Below, in pieces: positions 36,000-43,386 of a DNA stretch of 64,000 bases; the stretch's first letter is position 1, and every line of letters begins with the position of its first letter. Position numbers and translations under genes: made by a program. A model generated the notes under the pieces. That model worked only from the letters and a program-made list of their open reading frames with translations. It was not told where the DNA came from and did no database searches. The DNA is from Clostridia bacterium (lineage in GTDB: Bacteria; Bacillota; Clostridia; Oscillospirales; CAG-272), in NCBI GenBank assembly GCA_017472255.1, contig JAFUQU010000014.1, positions 421,845-485,844 on the forward strand, read 5' to 3'.

Positions 36000-36794
36000 A
36001 TGATTATTATCGGAGAAAAACTGAACAGCTCAATTCCCAGCGCTTTCGCTGCCATGCAGGAAGGCGACGAGGCGGTTATCCGCCTGATTCGCGCGCAGGC
36101 TGACGCGGGCGCGGCGTATCTGGACATTAACACCGCCCTTTTTGAGGAAGAGGAGCTTCCCATGATGAAGAAGATCATCGCGCTGGTTATCGATAACTGC
36201 GACTGCGGACTGATGCTCGACTCGCCCAATCCCGCCGTGCTCTGCGAGGCGGTGAAGGACTGCGGCGATCGGGAGGTTATTCTTAATTCCTGCACCACCG
36301 ATGAGCGGATCGACGAGCTGGCGCCTGTGGCGGCTTCGCTGGGCTGCGGCATCGTGGTTCTCCCCATCGATGTGGAAAACGGCATTCCGGAGAGCGCCGA
36401 GGGACGGCTTGAGAACGCCAAAGCTGCCATCTCCAAGCTGACCGCCGCAGGTGTGGATGAAGAAAAAATCTACATCGACGCTGTCTGCGAGACGCTGGCA
36501 ACCTGCGACACCAACGCGAAGGTGACGCTGGATACCGTTCGCCTGGTGAAAGAGAATACGGGCGCAAAGACCACCTGCGGTCTGTCCAACGTGTCTTTCG
36601 GTCTGCCAAAGCGCGCGTTCATTAACGGTGCGTTCCTGACGCTGGCGCTGGCGAACGGGCTGGATTCGTCCATCATCGATCCCGCGTCCAAGGAGCTTCG
36701 CAAGGCGCTTTTCTCGGCGTCGGCGGTGCTGGGACAGGACGAGTACTGCATGAACTACATCGAGTATATCCGCGGCGAGATCGATTGTCAGTAA
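36000..36794 (+). CDS. Pterin-binding (methyltetrahydrofolate methyltransferase) domain protein
   Basis: A 264-aa stand-alone dihydropteroate-synthase-like barrel with MIIIGEKLNSSIP, AAYLDINTAL, MLDSPNP and TTCGLSNVSFGLPKR. It resembles the folate-binding domain of MetH and AcsE-type methyltransferases, which hands a methyl group from methyl-THF to a corrinoid. ATG 36000 follows GGAAGGA. It directly follows the homocysteine methyltransferase/MTHFR gene, so it probably supplies the third MetH activity. No cobalamin-binding partner is encoded nearby. Confidence 0.85.
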   Translation: MIIIGEKLNSSIPSAFAAMQEGDEAVIRLIRAQADAGAAYLDINTALFEEEELPMMKKIIALVIDNCDCGLMLDSPNPAVLCEAVKDCGDREVILNSCTTDERIDELAPVAASLGCGIVVLPIDVENGIPESAEGRLENAKAAISKLTAAGVDEEKIYIDAVCETLATCDTNAKVTLDTVRLVKENTGAKTTCGLSNVSFGLPKRAFINGAFLTLALANGLDSSIIDPASKELRKALFSASAVLGQDEYCMNYIEYIRGEIDCQ

Positions 36795-36819
36795 TTTTTA
36801 CCGAATTTACAATTAGCTC

Positions 36820-36848
36820 TTGAATTGTGCGCGCAGATGCGGTATAAT
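36820..36848 (+). promoter_or_regulatory. Sigma-A promoter for yajC
   Basis: TTGAAT and TATAAT with a 17-bp spacer. Confidence 0.75.
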
Positions 36849-36885
36849 ATAAGAGTTTAATAAATTTCTGAACGGAGGAAGAATT

Positions 36886-37230
36886 ATGCTTCACTTATTT
36901 CTGACAGACGCTGCTGCCGCAGCAGCTGACGGCACCGCTACCGCGAATACCACCGCACAGGGTATTTCCACCATCGTTATGCTGGTGGTTATGGTTGCCG
37001 TTTTCTATTTCTTCATGTACAGACCCCAGAAGAAGCAGGAGAAGGAAACCAACGAAATGCGCAATTCCCTGAAGGTGGGCGATGAAATCACCACCATCGG
37101 CGGCATCATCGGCAAGGTTATCAGCATCAAGGAAGAGACTGTTATGATCGAAACCGGTCGCGACGGCACCAAGATCCGCATTCTGCGCAACGCCATCAAG
37201 AGCATCGACGTAAAAGCCGAGGACTGCTGA
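36886..37230 (+). CDS. yajC: Preprotein translocase subunit YajC
   Basis: A 114-aa protein with a single membrane helix (about 26-46), FMYRPQKKQEKE just after it, and the small cytoplasmic domain with LKVGDEITTIGGIIGKV typical of YajC. It associates with SecDF at the Sec translocon. The ATG follows CGGAGGAAG. The next gene encodes a TIGR04086 protein, a pairing seen in many clostridia. Confidence 0.93.
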   Translation: MLHLFLTDAAAAAADGTATANTTAQGISTIVMLVVMVAVFYFFMYRPQKKQEKETNEMRNSLKVGDEITTIGGIIGKVISIKEETVMIETGRDGTKIRILRNAIKSIDVKAEDC

Positions 37231-37292
37231 CATATTGCCTTCTCCCGCCGCATATACATCTGATTGAACAGATTATATGAGGGGGAATGAGG

Positions 37293-37778
37293 ATGGCAAA
37301 TACCTCGGACAGGTCTTCGCCGGATGAGCTGGGCGGACTCTTTGCGGGAGTGGCACGGGGCTGCATTTGCGGCCTGATCGTGGTGATCGCGCTGACACTG
37401 ATTCTGACGGCGGTGTCGCTTTCGATGGAGGATCCCGACCGGCTGTTGCGGGCGTTCGCGCTTACGGCGCTGTTTGTCGGCGCGGCGGTGAGCGGATTTG
37501 CATCGGCGAAGTTCGCCAGAGAGAACGGTCTTTTGGCGGGACTTCTGGGCGGCGTGCTGTATGTTCTGATTGTCTGGCTGATATCGGTATTCTTCCGTGG
37601 CTCGGCGGACGAGGAGTCGGTCATGCCGCCGCTTTGGATGGCGCTGGGCTATGGAATCTGCCTTGCGGCATCGTTGTTTGGCGGGCTGCTTGGGCGCGGA
37701 CGGCGGATGAAGGTCGGCGAAGGTCGGAAGAATCCGGCGGCTATGGCGCGCAGACAGCTTGGACGCTCTCATCGGTAA
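37293..37778 (+). CDS. TIGR04086-family membrane protein
   Basis: A 161-aa protein with four predicted membrane helices (near residues 20-45, 52-72, 80-105 and 118-140). Length, topology and position directly after yajC fit the Firmicutes-specific TIGR04086 family (YrzE-like), which in clostridia usually precedes the SCIFF peptide and maturase genes. ATG 37293 is better spaced from GAGGGGG than ATG 37287. Function unknown. A terminator follows. Confidence 0.75.
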   Translation: MANTSDRSSPDELGGLFAGVARGCICGLIVVIALTLILTAVSLSMEDPDRLLRAFALTALFVGAAVSGFASAKFARENGLLAGLLGGVLYVLIVWLISVFFRGSADEESVMPPLWMALGYGICLAASLFGGLLGRGRRMKVGEGRKNPAAMARRQLGRSHR

Positions 37779-37801
37779 AGGACAGCAGACGTTAAAAATC
37801 C

Positions 37802-37852
37802 ATATCTCCGCTGTCCGCCGCTGCAAGCCAGCGGGGCGGCGGAGATATTTTC
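37802..37852 (+). terminator. Terminator after the yajC-TIGR04086 operon
   Basis: A 10-bp outer stem (37802-37811 with 37839-37848), an internal loop and a GC-rich inner stem, followed by TTTTC. It fills the position where a SCIFF peptide gene would be expected. Confidence 0.75.
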
Positions 37853-37870
37853 ATGAAAGGACGAATTACA

Positions 37871-38407
37871 ATGTTACATACCTTCAAACTCTGCGGACGC
37901 CGCATTGCGGTGGACAGCGGCAGCGGTACGGTGCATAAGATGGACGAGCTGGCGTTTAAGATGCTGGACTACATCGAGCTGCCTATGCCGAAGGACACGC
38001 CTTCGGCGCTTCGCTACGATCTGGCCAAGTTCGACAGCGCGGCTATTGATGACACCTATGAGGAGCTGTACGCCGCCTATCGGGACGGCAAGCTGTACAG
38101 CGAGGACAGCGAGGGAACCGTCACAGTCACGGCTGCCGTCAGCGGCGCGCTGAACGAGCTGCGCGGCGGGGATGTGGCTGCCGAGGCGCTTCCCGAGCAT
38201 CTCAAGGAGATGGAAAAGGCGGCGAAGGATCAGATCAAGGGCATGACCGTCGGCGATGTTAAGGTGACGCTGGGCGGCTGTGATCATAAGCAGTGTGCCG
38301 GATGCTGGGCGAAGAAGCTCTGCACGCTGGACACGCCCGAAGCGATGAAATGTGAGCTTGAGCGCAAGTTCATCGAGTGCGCGCTGGTTATCGGTACCAC
38401 GAATTGA
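37871..38407 (+). CDS. SCIFF maturase (ScfB)-like protein lacking the radical SAM core
   Basis: A 178-aa protein. Residues 2-80 (LHTFKLCGRRIAVDSGSGTV, then DELAFKMLDY) resemble the N-terminal peptide-recognition region of the SCIFF radical SAM maturase. Residues 137-175 hold six Cys (137, 142, 145, 151, 161, 170) in CAGCWAKKLC and CELERKFIECALVI, resembling that enzyme's C-terminal auxiliary-cluster region. The whole intervening radical SAM barrel, including CxxxCxxC, is absent, as is the usual GGCH segment. The maturase is about 450 aa. ATG 37871 follows AAAGGA. The frame is intact and a terminator follows, so it looks like a maintained gene. The homology is from memory of the family. Confidence 0.6.
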   Translation: MLHTFKLCGRRIAVDSGSGTVHKMDELAFKMLDYIELPMPKDTPSALRYDLAKFDSAAIDDTYEELYAAYRDGKLYSEDSEGTVTVTAAVSGALNELRGGDVAAEALPEHLKEMEKAAKDQIKGMTVGDVKVTLGGCDHKQCAGCWAKKLCTLDTPEAMKCELERKFIECALVIGTTN

Positions 38408-38447
38408 GTGCGCATCCTGTGTATGGAATTCAGACGAAACAGAATCA

Positions 38448-38483
38448 AACCCGATGAGGAAATTTCCTCATCGGGTTATTTTT
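38448..38483 (+). terminator. Rho-independent terminator after the ScfB-like gene
   Basis: A 12-bp or longer stem (38448-38459 with 38466-38477) followed by ATTTTTG. Confidence 0.88.
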
Positions 38484-38504
38484 GTGACGGCTCGTCCATA
38501 TACT
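38475..38504 (+). promoter_or_regulatory. Possible sigma-E promoter for spoIIIA
   Basis: GTTATTTT (38475-38482), a 14-bp gap and CATATACT (38497-38504) resemble the sigma-E consensus GTCATATT / CATACAAT. spoIIIA is a sigma-E operon in Bacillus. The -35 overlaps the tail of the preceding terminator. Confidence 0.45.
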
Positions 38505-38534
38505 GAACTATCAAAGCGCAAAGGATGGATGCAA

Positions 38535-39461
38535 ATGAACGGAAGGGGACAATTACCTGTAGTGCTGACCGACAGCCTGCCCGATGTACTGCTGGCTGAG
38601 CTGTACGGGCTGGTGGACAGCGGTAGAATCCGCTTCGGCGATCTGAACGAAGTGCGGCTGCGGACAGGCCGCCCGGCTTCGCTGACCTGCGCGGGGGAAA
38701 ATCGGGTGCTGGCTGCGAAGATCACACCGGCTCAAATGGAGGAGTGCGTGACCCGCCTTTGCCGAGGCTCGGTTTACGCCCACGGCGAGACCATCCGCGA
38801 AGGCTATCTCATGGCGGAAGGTGGGCTTCGGGTGGGCGTATGCGGACGGTGCGACGAGGGCAGCGGCAGCGTTCGGGAGATTACATCGCTGAATATCCGC
38901 ATTCCGCATATGGTGCGCGATGTGTGCGGCGGGGTGTACCGGCGCTGCCTGCAAAGCGGACGGGCGGCGTCCATGCTGATTTACTCGCCGCCGGGGGTAG
39001 GCAAGACTACGCTTTTACGAGATCTTGCCGCCCGGCTGTCCGGCGAGGGCGGACGGCGGGTTGCGCTGATCGATACCCGGGGCGAGCTGTACATACCGGA
39101 AATGTTCGCCGACAGCCTGTGCGACCTGCTGGTCGGCTACAGCCGCGCCCGGGGGATTGAAATTGCCACCCGCACCCTGTCGCCGGAGGTGATTGTCTGC
39201 GATGAGCTTGGGGATGCGGACGAAGCCCGGGCGATTCTGTCCGCGCAGAACACCGGCGTGCCGATCATCGCCAGCGCGCACGCGGCGTCGGTCGGTGAAC
39301 TGCTCCGCCGCCCCAACATCCGAATGCTCCACGAGGCGGGGATTTTCGACTGTTATGTGGGACTGGGGCGGGAACGGATCAACGGACGGCTGTCCCGCTG
39401 CTTTTCGTTCACCTTTACCGATCGGGAGGCGTTATGCTCGGATATGCCGGTGCGCTGCTGA
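38535..39461 (+). CDS. spoIIIAA: Stage III sporulation protein AA (ATPase)
   Basis: A 308-aa secretion-type ATPase with Walker A SPPGVGKTTLLR (151-162), EVIVCDELGDADEA as Walker B and PIIASAHA downstream. SpoIIIAA is the mother-cell ATPase of the SpoIIIA-SpoIIQ feeding channel between mother cell and forespore. ATG 38535 lies 9 nt after AAAGGA; ATG 38529 is too close. The end overlaps spoIIIAB by 28 nt. Confidence 0.95.
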   Translation: MNGRGQLPVVLTDSLPDVLLAELYGLVDSGRIRFGDLNEVRLRTGRPASLTCAGENRVLAAKITPAQMEECVTRLCRGSVYAHGETIREGYLMAEGGLRVGVCGRCDEGSGSVREITSLNIRIPHMVRDVCGGVYRRCLQSGRAASMLIYSPPGVGKTTLLRDLAARLSGEGGRRVALIDTRGELYIPEMFADSLCDLLVGYSRARGIEIATRTLSPEVIVCDELGDADEARAILSAQNTGVPIIASAHAASVGELLRRPNIRMLHEAGIFDCYVGLGRERINGRLSRCFSFTFTDREALCSDMPVRC

Positions 39462-39916
39462 TCTTCGCCGGGGGGACATTGGCGGGACTGGCGGCGTCCG
39501 GGATGTACCGTCTGCGCGCGGCACAGCTGGAGGCTTTCTGCAAGCTGATCGCCCATATCCGGGCACAGATCGAATGCTACCGCGCGCCGCTGGACGCGAT
39601 CTACATCGGATACCGAAACGAAGTGCTGGAAGCCTGTGGCTTTCTCGGCGCGGCGAGAACATCGGACGGCGCGCGGGCTTTGGAAGCCTGTCGGGGGCGG
39701 CTGTATATCACCGGGGACGAGCTTTGTGAGCTGGAGAAATTCTTCGCGTCGTTGGGACGGCACGGCGCCGGCGAGGAGACAAGCCATTGTGCCTATTTTG
39801 AGAAGCGTATCGGCGATTTTGCCGCCGCCTGCCGGGGGGAGCTTCCGAAGCGTGCCCGGCTCTGCCGAACCTTCGGAATGCTGGGCGGCTTCCTGCTGGC
39901 GATATTGTTATTATGA
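39434..39916 (+). CDS. spoIIIAB: Stage III sporulation protein AB
   Basis: A 160-aa protein with a membrane helix at each end (about 3-24 and 147-160) and a helical middle (LEAFCKLIAHIRAQIECYRAPL), as in SpoIIIAB, which resembles type II secretion GspF-like platform proteins. It overlaps spoIIIAA, indicating coupled translation. Confidence 0.9.
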   Translation: MLGYAGALLIFAGGTLAGLAASGMYRLRAAQLEAFCKLIAHIRAQIECYRAPLDAIYIGYRNEVLEACGFLGAARTSDGARALEACRGRLYITGDELCELEKFFASLGRHGAGEETSHCAYFEKRIGDFAAACRGELPKRARLCRTFGMLGGFLLAILLL

Positions 39917-39930
39917 AAGGATGATGGAAT

Positions 39931-40128
39931 ATGTTGGATGTGAGCTTAATTCTCAAGGTGGCGGGCATCGGGATAACGGTGAGCATCGCCTATCAGCTTC
40001 TGGCAAAATACGGGCGGGACGAGCAGGCGGTGTTGGTATCGTTGGCGGGCATTGTTATCGTCATGCTGATGCTGACTGATAAGATCGGCACGCTGTTCGG
40101 AAATGTGCGCTCTATCTTCGGGTTCTGA
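39931..40128 (+). CDS. spoIIIAC: Stage III sporulation protein AC
   Basis: A 65-aa protein with two membrane helices (about 5-25 and 32-50) around GRDEQAVLVSLAGI, matching the length and layout of SpoIIIAC, a small membrane subunit of the feeding channel. Confidence 0.92.
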   Translation: MLDVSLILKVAGIGITVSIAYQLLAKYGRDEQAVLVSLAGIVIVMLMLTDKIGTLFGNVRSIFGF

Positions 40129-40133
40129 TATGT

Positions 40134-40514
40134 ATGCTGCAATACTGTGGAATCGCGCTCTGTGCGCTGGCGGCGGTGCTGGTGCTCAAGGGAATGAAAA
40201 GCGAGCTGGCGGGTTTGGCGTCGCTGGCGGCGGCGGTGATTCTGTTAGGCGGCGCGCTGGCGGAGTTTCTGCCGGTGCTGCGTCAGCTCACCGACAGCGT
40301 GGCGGGGACGAGCTTTTCCGGCTACATGGAGACGCTGCTGAAGGCGCTGGGCATTACGCTGGCGGTGCAGTTTTCGGCGGAGTTGTGCCGGGACGCGGGC
40401 GAATCCGCCATCGCGTCCAAGCTGGAACTGGCGGGCAAGGCAGAGATTCTACTGCTCACTCTGCCGCTGCTTCGGGAGCTAATGCAGCTTGCTGCCGATA
40501 TTATGCAGGGATAA
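40134..40514 (+). CDS. spoIIIAD: Stage III sporulation protein AD
   Basis: A 126-aa membrane protein with hydrophobic segments near 5-20, 27-45 and 68-85 and the SpoIIIAD-like end GKAEILLLTLPLLRELMQLA. It begins 5 nt after spoIIIAC. Its last codons overlap the presumed signal-peptide start of spoIIIAE. Confidence 0.92.
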   Translation: MLQYCGIALCALAAVLVLKGMKSELAGLASLAAAVILLGGALAEFLPVLRQLTDSVAGTSFSGYMETLLKALGITLAVQFSAELCRDAGESAIASKLELAGKAEILLLTLPLLRELMQLAADIMQG

Positions 40515-40522
40515 TCCTGTTT

Positions 40523-41638
40523 TTGCTGCTAACGCTTTTGATGGCGCCGACGGTTGCGGCGGACGAGCCTGCCGACGATGCGGCGCTCTACACTGCGGAG
40601 GAATTTGGCACAGACGCCGTTCTGGACGCGCTGCCCGACGAGCTGCGGGAGATCATTCCGCAGGATGCCGATCTGTTCGACCCGAATTCGCTGCTGGAAA
40701 TGGGGACGGCGGACGGGCTGCTTTCTTTATTGCAGTCTGTGCTGCGGCAAGTCCTGCGACCGGCACTCGGAACGCTGTCCACGCTGCTGGGGCTGATTCT
40801 CGTGTCATCGGCGCTGGGAGCGCTGCGGGGGACGCTGAAATCCGACTCGCTGACGGCGGTGTTCGATTTTACGTCCGCGCTGTGCATTCTGCTGGCCATG
40901 TATACGACCATTTCGGGGCTGTTTGAAGCGGTGCAGACCTATCTGACCCAGCTGTCAGCGCTGATGGGCACCATGCTTCCGGTGATGACCGCTGTCAGCA
41001 TCGCGGGCGGCAACCTGAGCGCGTCGGCGGTGTCGGCGAACGGGATGATGCTGGCGCTGAACTTTGTGCAGACGCTGGCGGCACATGGGCTGTTTCCCAT
41101 GCTGCAGCTCTGCTTTGGGCTGACGGCGGCGTCGGGCATTGGCGGCGGGCTGAAGCTGGACGGCATCACAAAGCTGGTTCGGGACGGTATGGCGTGGATT
41201 CTGGCGCTGATCGCGGCGGTGATATCGGCGATGATGGGTTTCCAGAATTCCATCGCTTCCCGGGCGGACAGCCTGTCCATGCGGGCAGTGAAATTTACCG
41301 CTTCGAGGGTGATTCCGGTGGTGGGCGGCATCGCGTCCGATGCGGTGACGACGGTGGCGGGAAGCCTTTCGCTGGTGCGCAGCACCGTAGGCATGGCGGG
41401 GGTGGCACTCATTCTGCTGCTGACCTTGCCGGTGATTCTGCACGTCCTACTAACAAGGCTCGGCGTTACGCTGACCCAGACGGCGGCGTCGGTGATTGGG
41501 CTGGATCGGGAGAAAAATCTGCTGGGAGAAATGGGCAGTCTGCTTGGTTTTTTAGCGGCGGTCTGCGTGATATCGGCGCTGATGTTTATCTACGCGCTGA
41601 CGCTGTTCGCCAAATGCTCGGCGGCGATAGGAGGTTAA
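40523..41638 (+). CDS. spoIIIAE: Stage III sporulation protein AE (non-ATG start)
   Basis: About 371 aa with an N-terminal hydrophobic signal ending APTVAADE and seven or more membrane helices; LFPMLQLCFGLTAAS and KFTASRVIPVVGGIASDAV are typical of SpoIIIAE. No ATG or GTG lies in frame before the hydrophobic signal. TTG 40523 (10 nt after CAGGGA) is used here, CTG 40517 is also possible, and ATG 40541 would remove the signal. The start is therefore uncertain while the gene identity is not. Confidence 0.88.
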   Translation: MLLTLLMAPTVAADEPADDAALYTAEEFGTDAVLDALPDELREIIPQDADLFDPNSLLEMGTADGLLSLLQSVLRQVLRPALGTLSTLLGLILVSSALGALRGTLKSDSLTAVFDFTSALCILLAMYTTISGLFEAVQTYLTQLSALMGTMLPVMTAVSIAGGNLSASAVSANGMMLALNFVQTLAAHGLFPMLQLCFGLTAASGIGGGLKLDGITKLVRDGMAWILALIAAVISAMMGFQNSIASRADSLSMRAVKFTASRVIPVVGGIASDAVTTVAGSLSLVRSTVGMAGVALILLLTLPVILHVLLTRLGVTLTQTAASVIGLDREKNLLGEMGSLLGFLAAVCVISALMFIYALTLFAKCSAAIGG

Positions 41639-41642
41639 AGAA

Positions 41643-42086
41643 ATGGAGCAGATAAAAGGATTCGTGCTGTCGCTGATGGCGGCGGCCGCCGTATCGGCGG
41701 TGGTGGAGCTGTTTCTGCCGGATGGCGGCGGAATGAAGAAATATATGCGCTATTTTATGTCGCTGGCCATTCTGCTGACGCTTCTGTCGCCGCTGAAATC
41801 GCTGGTGTCGGCGATTCCCGATCTGGCGGATATCGATATCGACGCCTTTGCCGAGCTGTACGACGACACCGAAGCCATGGCGCGCGCCAATTCGATTGTG
41901 GCCATGCACATCAAAAACGCGGTCTGCCAGCGTTTCGGGCTGGAGACGGGGAATGTAAGCATAGTGCTGAACGAAACGGGGGTTTCCATGCGGGTGAAGA
42001 AGAAGCTGGGACTGTTTGAGAGCGATCTTTCGGAATACGTGAAGAATCAATTCGGGGTGCTGGCGGAGGTGGTGCTGTATGAGTGA
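41643..42086 (+). CDS. spoIIIAF: Stage III sporulation protein AF
   Basis: A 147-aa protein with two membrane helices (about 8-26 and 38-58) followed by a soluble domain ending SEYVKNQFGVLAEVVLYE, the SpoIIIAF layout. Its end overlaps spoIIIAG by 8 nt. Confidence 0.9.
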   Translation: MEQIKGFVLSLMAAAAVSAVVELFLPDGGGMKKYMRYFMSLAILLTLLSPLKSLVSAIPDLADIDIDAFAELYDDTEAMARANSIVAMHIKNAVCQRFGLETGNVSIVLNETGVSMRVKKKLGLFESDLSEYVKNQFGVLAEVVLYE

Positions 42087-42606
42087 GGATAAGCTGTCAG
42101 CGGGGCGGCTGATCGATTACATGAAGGAGAAAAAGAGCCTTTGGCTGATTGCCGCCGCGCTGGGGCTGGGAATTCTGCTGATGGTGCTGGGACAGCAGGA
42201 GAACATATCGGGGGCGGTTACTGTCTCGGCGAAGGCGGAGACGATCATCGGGCTGGAAGCCGAGCTGGAAGCGAGGGTGACGGCGCTCTGCGGCAGGGTG
42301 GGCGGCGTTTCCGATGTGTCGGTGATGGTGACGCTGGCATCCTACAGCGAGCAGGTATATGCACAGGATGTGCAGAGCAGCCAGTCGGAGAGTTCCTCCG
42401 ATCTGCGGCTGGAGTATGTTCTAACCGGCAGCAGCGGCAGTCAGCAGCCCATTCCCACCGTGGAGCTGACGCCGCGTGTTCAAGGGGTGGCGGTGGTCTG
42501 TTCGGGTGGGGATGATGCCAATGTGCAGCTGAAGCTGACCAATCTGCTTTGCGCGCTGTTTGACATTCCCGCAAGCTGCGTCAGCATTGTGGGAACGGGA
42601 AATTGA
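42079..42606 (+). CDS. spoIIIAG: Stage III sporulation protein AG
   Basis: A 175-aa protein with one membrane helix (about 22-40) and a ring-building domain (VTALCGRVGGVSDVSVMVTL, then PRVQGVAVVCSGGDDANVQLKLTNLL). SpoIIIAG forms the large ring of the mother cell-forespore channel. It is coupled to spoIIIAF. Confidence 0.93.
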   Translation: MSEDKLSAGRLIDYMKEKKSLWLIAAALGLGILLMVLGQQENISGAVTVSAKAETIIGLEAELEARVTALCGRVGGVSDVSVMVTLASYSEQVYAQDVQSSQSESSSDLRLEYVLTGSSGSQQPIPTVELTPRVQGVAVVCSGGDDANVQLKLTNLLCALFDIPASCVSIVGTGN

Positions 42607-42680
42607 CCGCCCGGTTCTATTCCGAAGCGGGGCGGCATATCTATGTGGTGTAACAAATTGATCGAAAAGGAGAAATTGAT

Positions 42681-43340
42681 ATGGATGAGAATGTAATGAA
42701 TGAATGCCCGGAGATGGAGGAGCCCGGTTCGGGACTGGTAGCCACCGGGGGCGCGAAGAAGTCCGGCAGAGGCATTCACGCCGGTCTGCGGGCAGTGGGC
42801 AATGCAGCCCGTCGGATTGGCGCGCGCAACATAGTCATTGTCTGCTCGCTGATGCTGATCGGCGCGGCGGTGATTCTGAATTTCGTGCTCTTCGGGAACA
42901 GCCAGCCTGTGGTGGGCGACGGCGATCCGCTGGGAGAAGGCGGCAGCTTTGGCGAGGTGGTGGAATCGAATGATACCTACGTGGAAGACACTTACTTCGC
43001 GTCGGCACAGCTTTCCCGCAAGCAGGCGCGCGACGAGGCGATTGCGGTGCTCCAGACGGTGGTGTCCAGCTCCACAGCGGACAGCGTGTCCAAGGAACAG
43101 GCGACCGCTGACATCAGCCGCATCGCTTCCGAGATGCAGACCGAAGCCAACATCGAAACGCTGATCAAGTCCAAGGGCTTCGAGGACTGCGTGGCGGTCA
43201 TCAGCGACAACAGCGCCAGCGTCATCGTTTGCTCGGACGGTCTGCTGCCCAACGAGCTGTCCCAGATCAAGGAGATTGTCTGGGAACAGGCTGGCATCGA
43301 TCCCGTGAACATCAAGATCATCGAGAAAAATCCTGCGTAA
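42681..43340 (+). CDS. spoIIIAH: Stage III sporulation protein AH
   Basis: A 219-aa protein with a long cytoplasmic N-terminus, one membrane helix (about 54-74) and a ring-building domain (SRKQARDEAIAVLQTVV, then GFEDCVAVISDNSASVIVC). SpoIIIAH binds SpoIIQ across the septum. Last gene of the operon, 74 nt after spoIIIAG. Confidence 0.93.
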   Translation: MDENVMNECPEMEEPGSGLVATGGAKKSGRGIHAGLRAVGNAARRIGARNIVIVCSLMLIGAAVILNFVLFGNSQPVVGDGDPLGEGGSFGEVVESNDTYVEDTYFASAQLSRKQARDEAIAVLQTVVSSSTADSVSKEQATADISRIASEMQTEANIETLIKSKGFEDCVAVISDNSASVIVCSDGLLPNELSQIKEIVWEQAGIDPVNIKIIEKNPA

Positions 43341-43344
43341 ACAG

Positions 43345-43382
43345 AAACAGGTATGCCGCGCTCATGCGCGGCATACCTGTTT
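43345..43382. terminator. Bidirectional terminator between spoIIIAH and the Ldh-family gene
   Basis: A perfect 17-bp stem (43345-43361 with 43366-43382, TCAT loop) with A/T pairs at its base that give U-tracts on both strands. Confidence 0.93.
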
Positions 43383-43386
43383 TACT

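Noticed and set aside
37871..38407. Reading the six C-terminal Cys as a SCIFF (six Cys in forty-five) precursor peptide fused to a recognition domain
   Set aside because: The Cys lie in CWAK and CELERKFIECAL motifs that fit the maturase C-terminus better; SCIFF precursors have Ser/Thr partners between Cys, which are missing here.
40103..40522. Extension of spoIIIAE upstream through spoIIIAC/AD in another frame
   Set aside because: It overlaps certain spoIIIAD coding sequence, and its translation is Gly/Arg-rich without similarity to SpoIIIAE.
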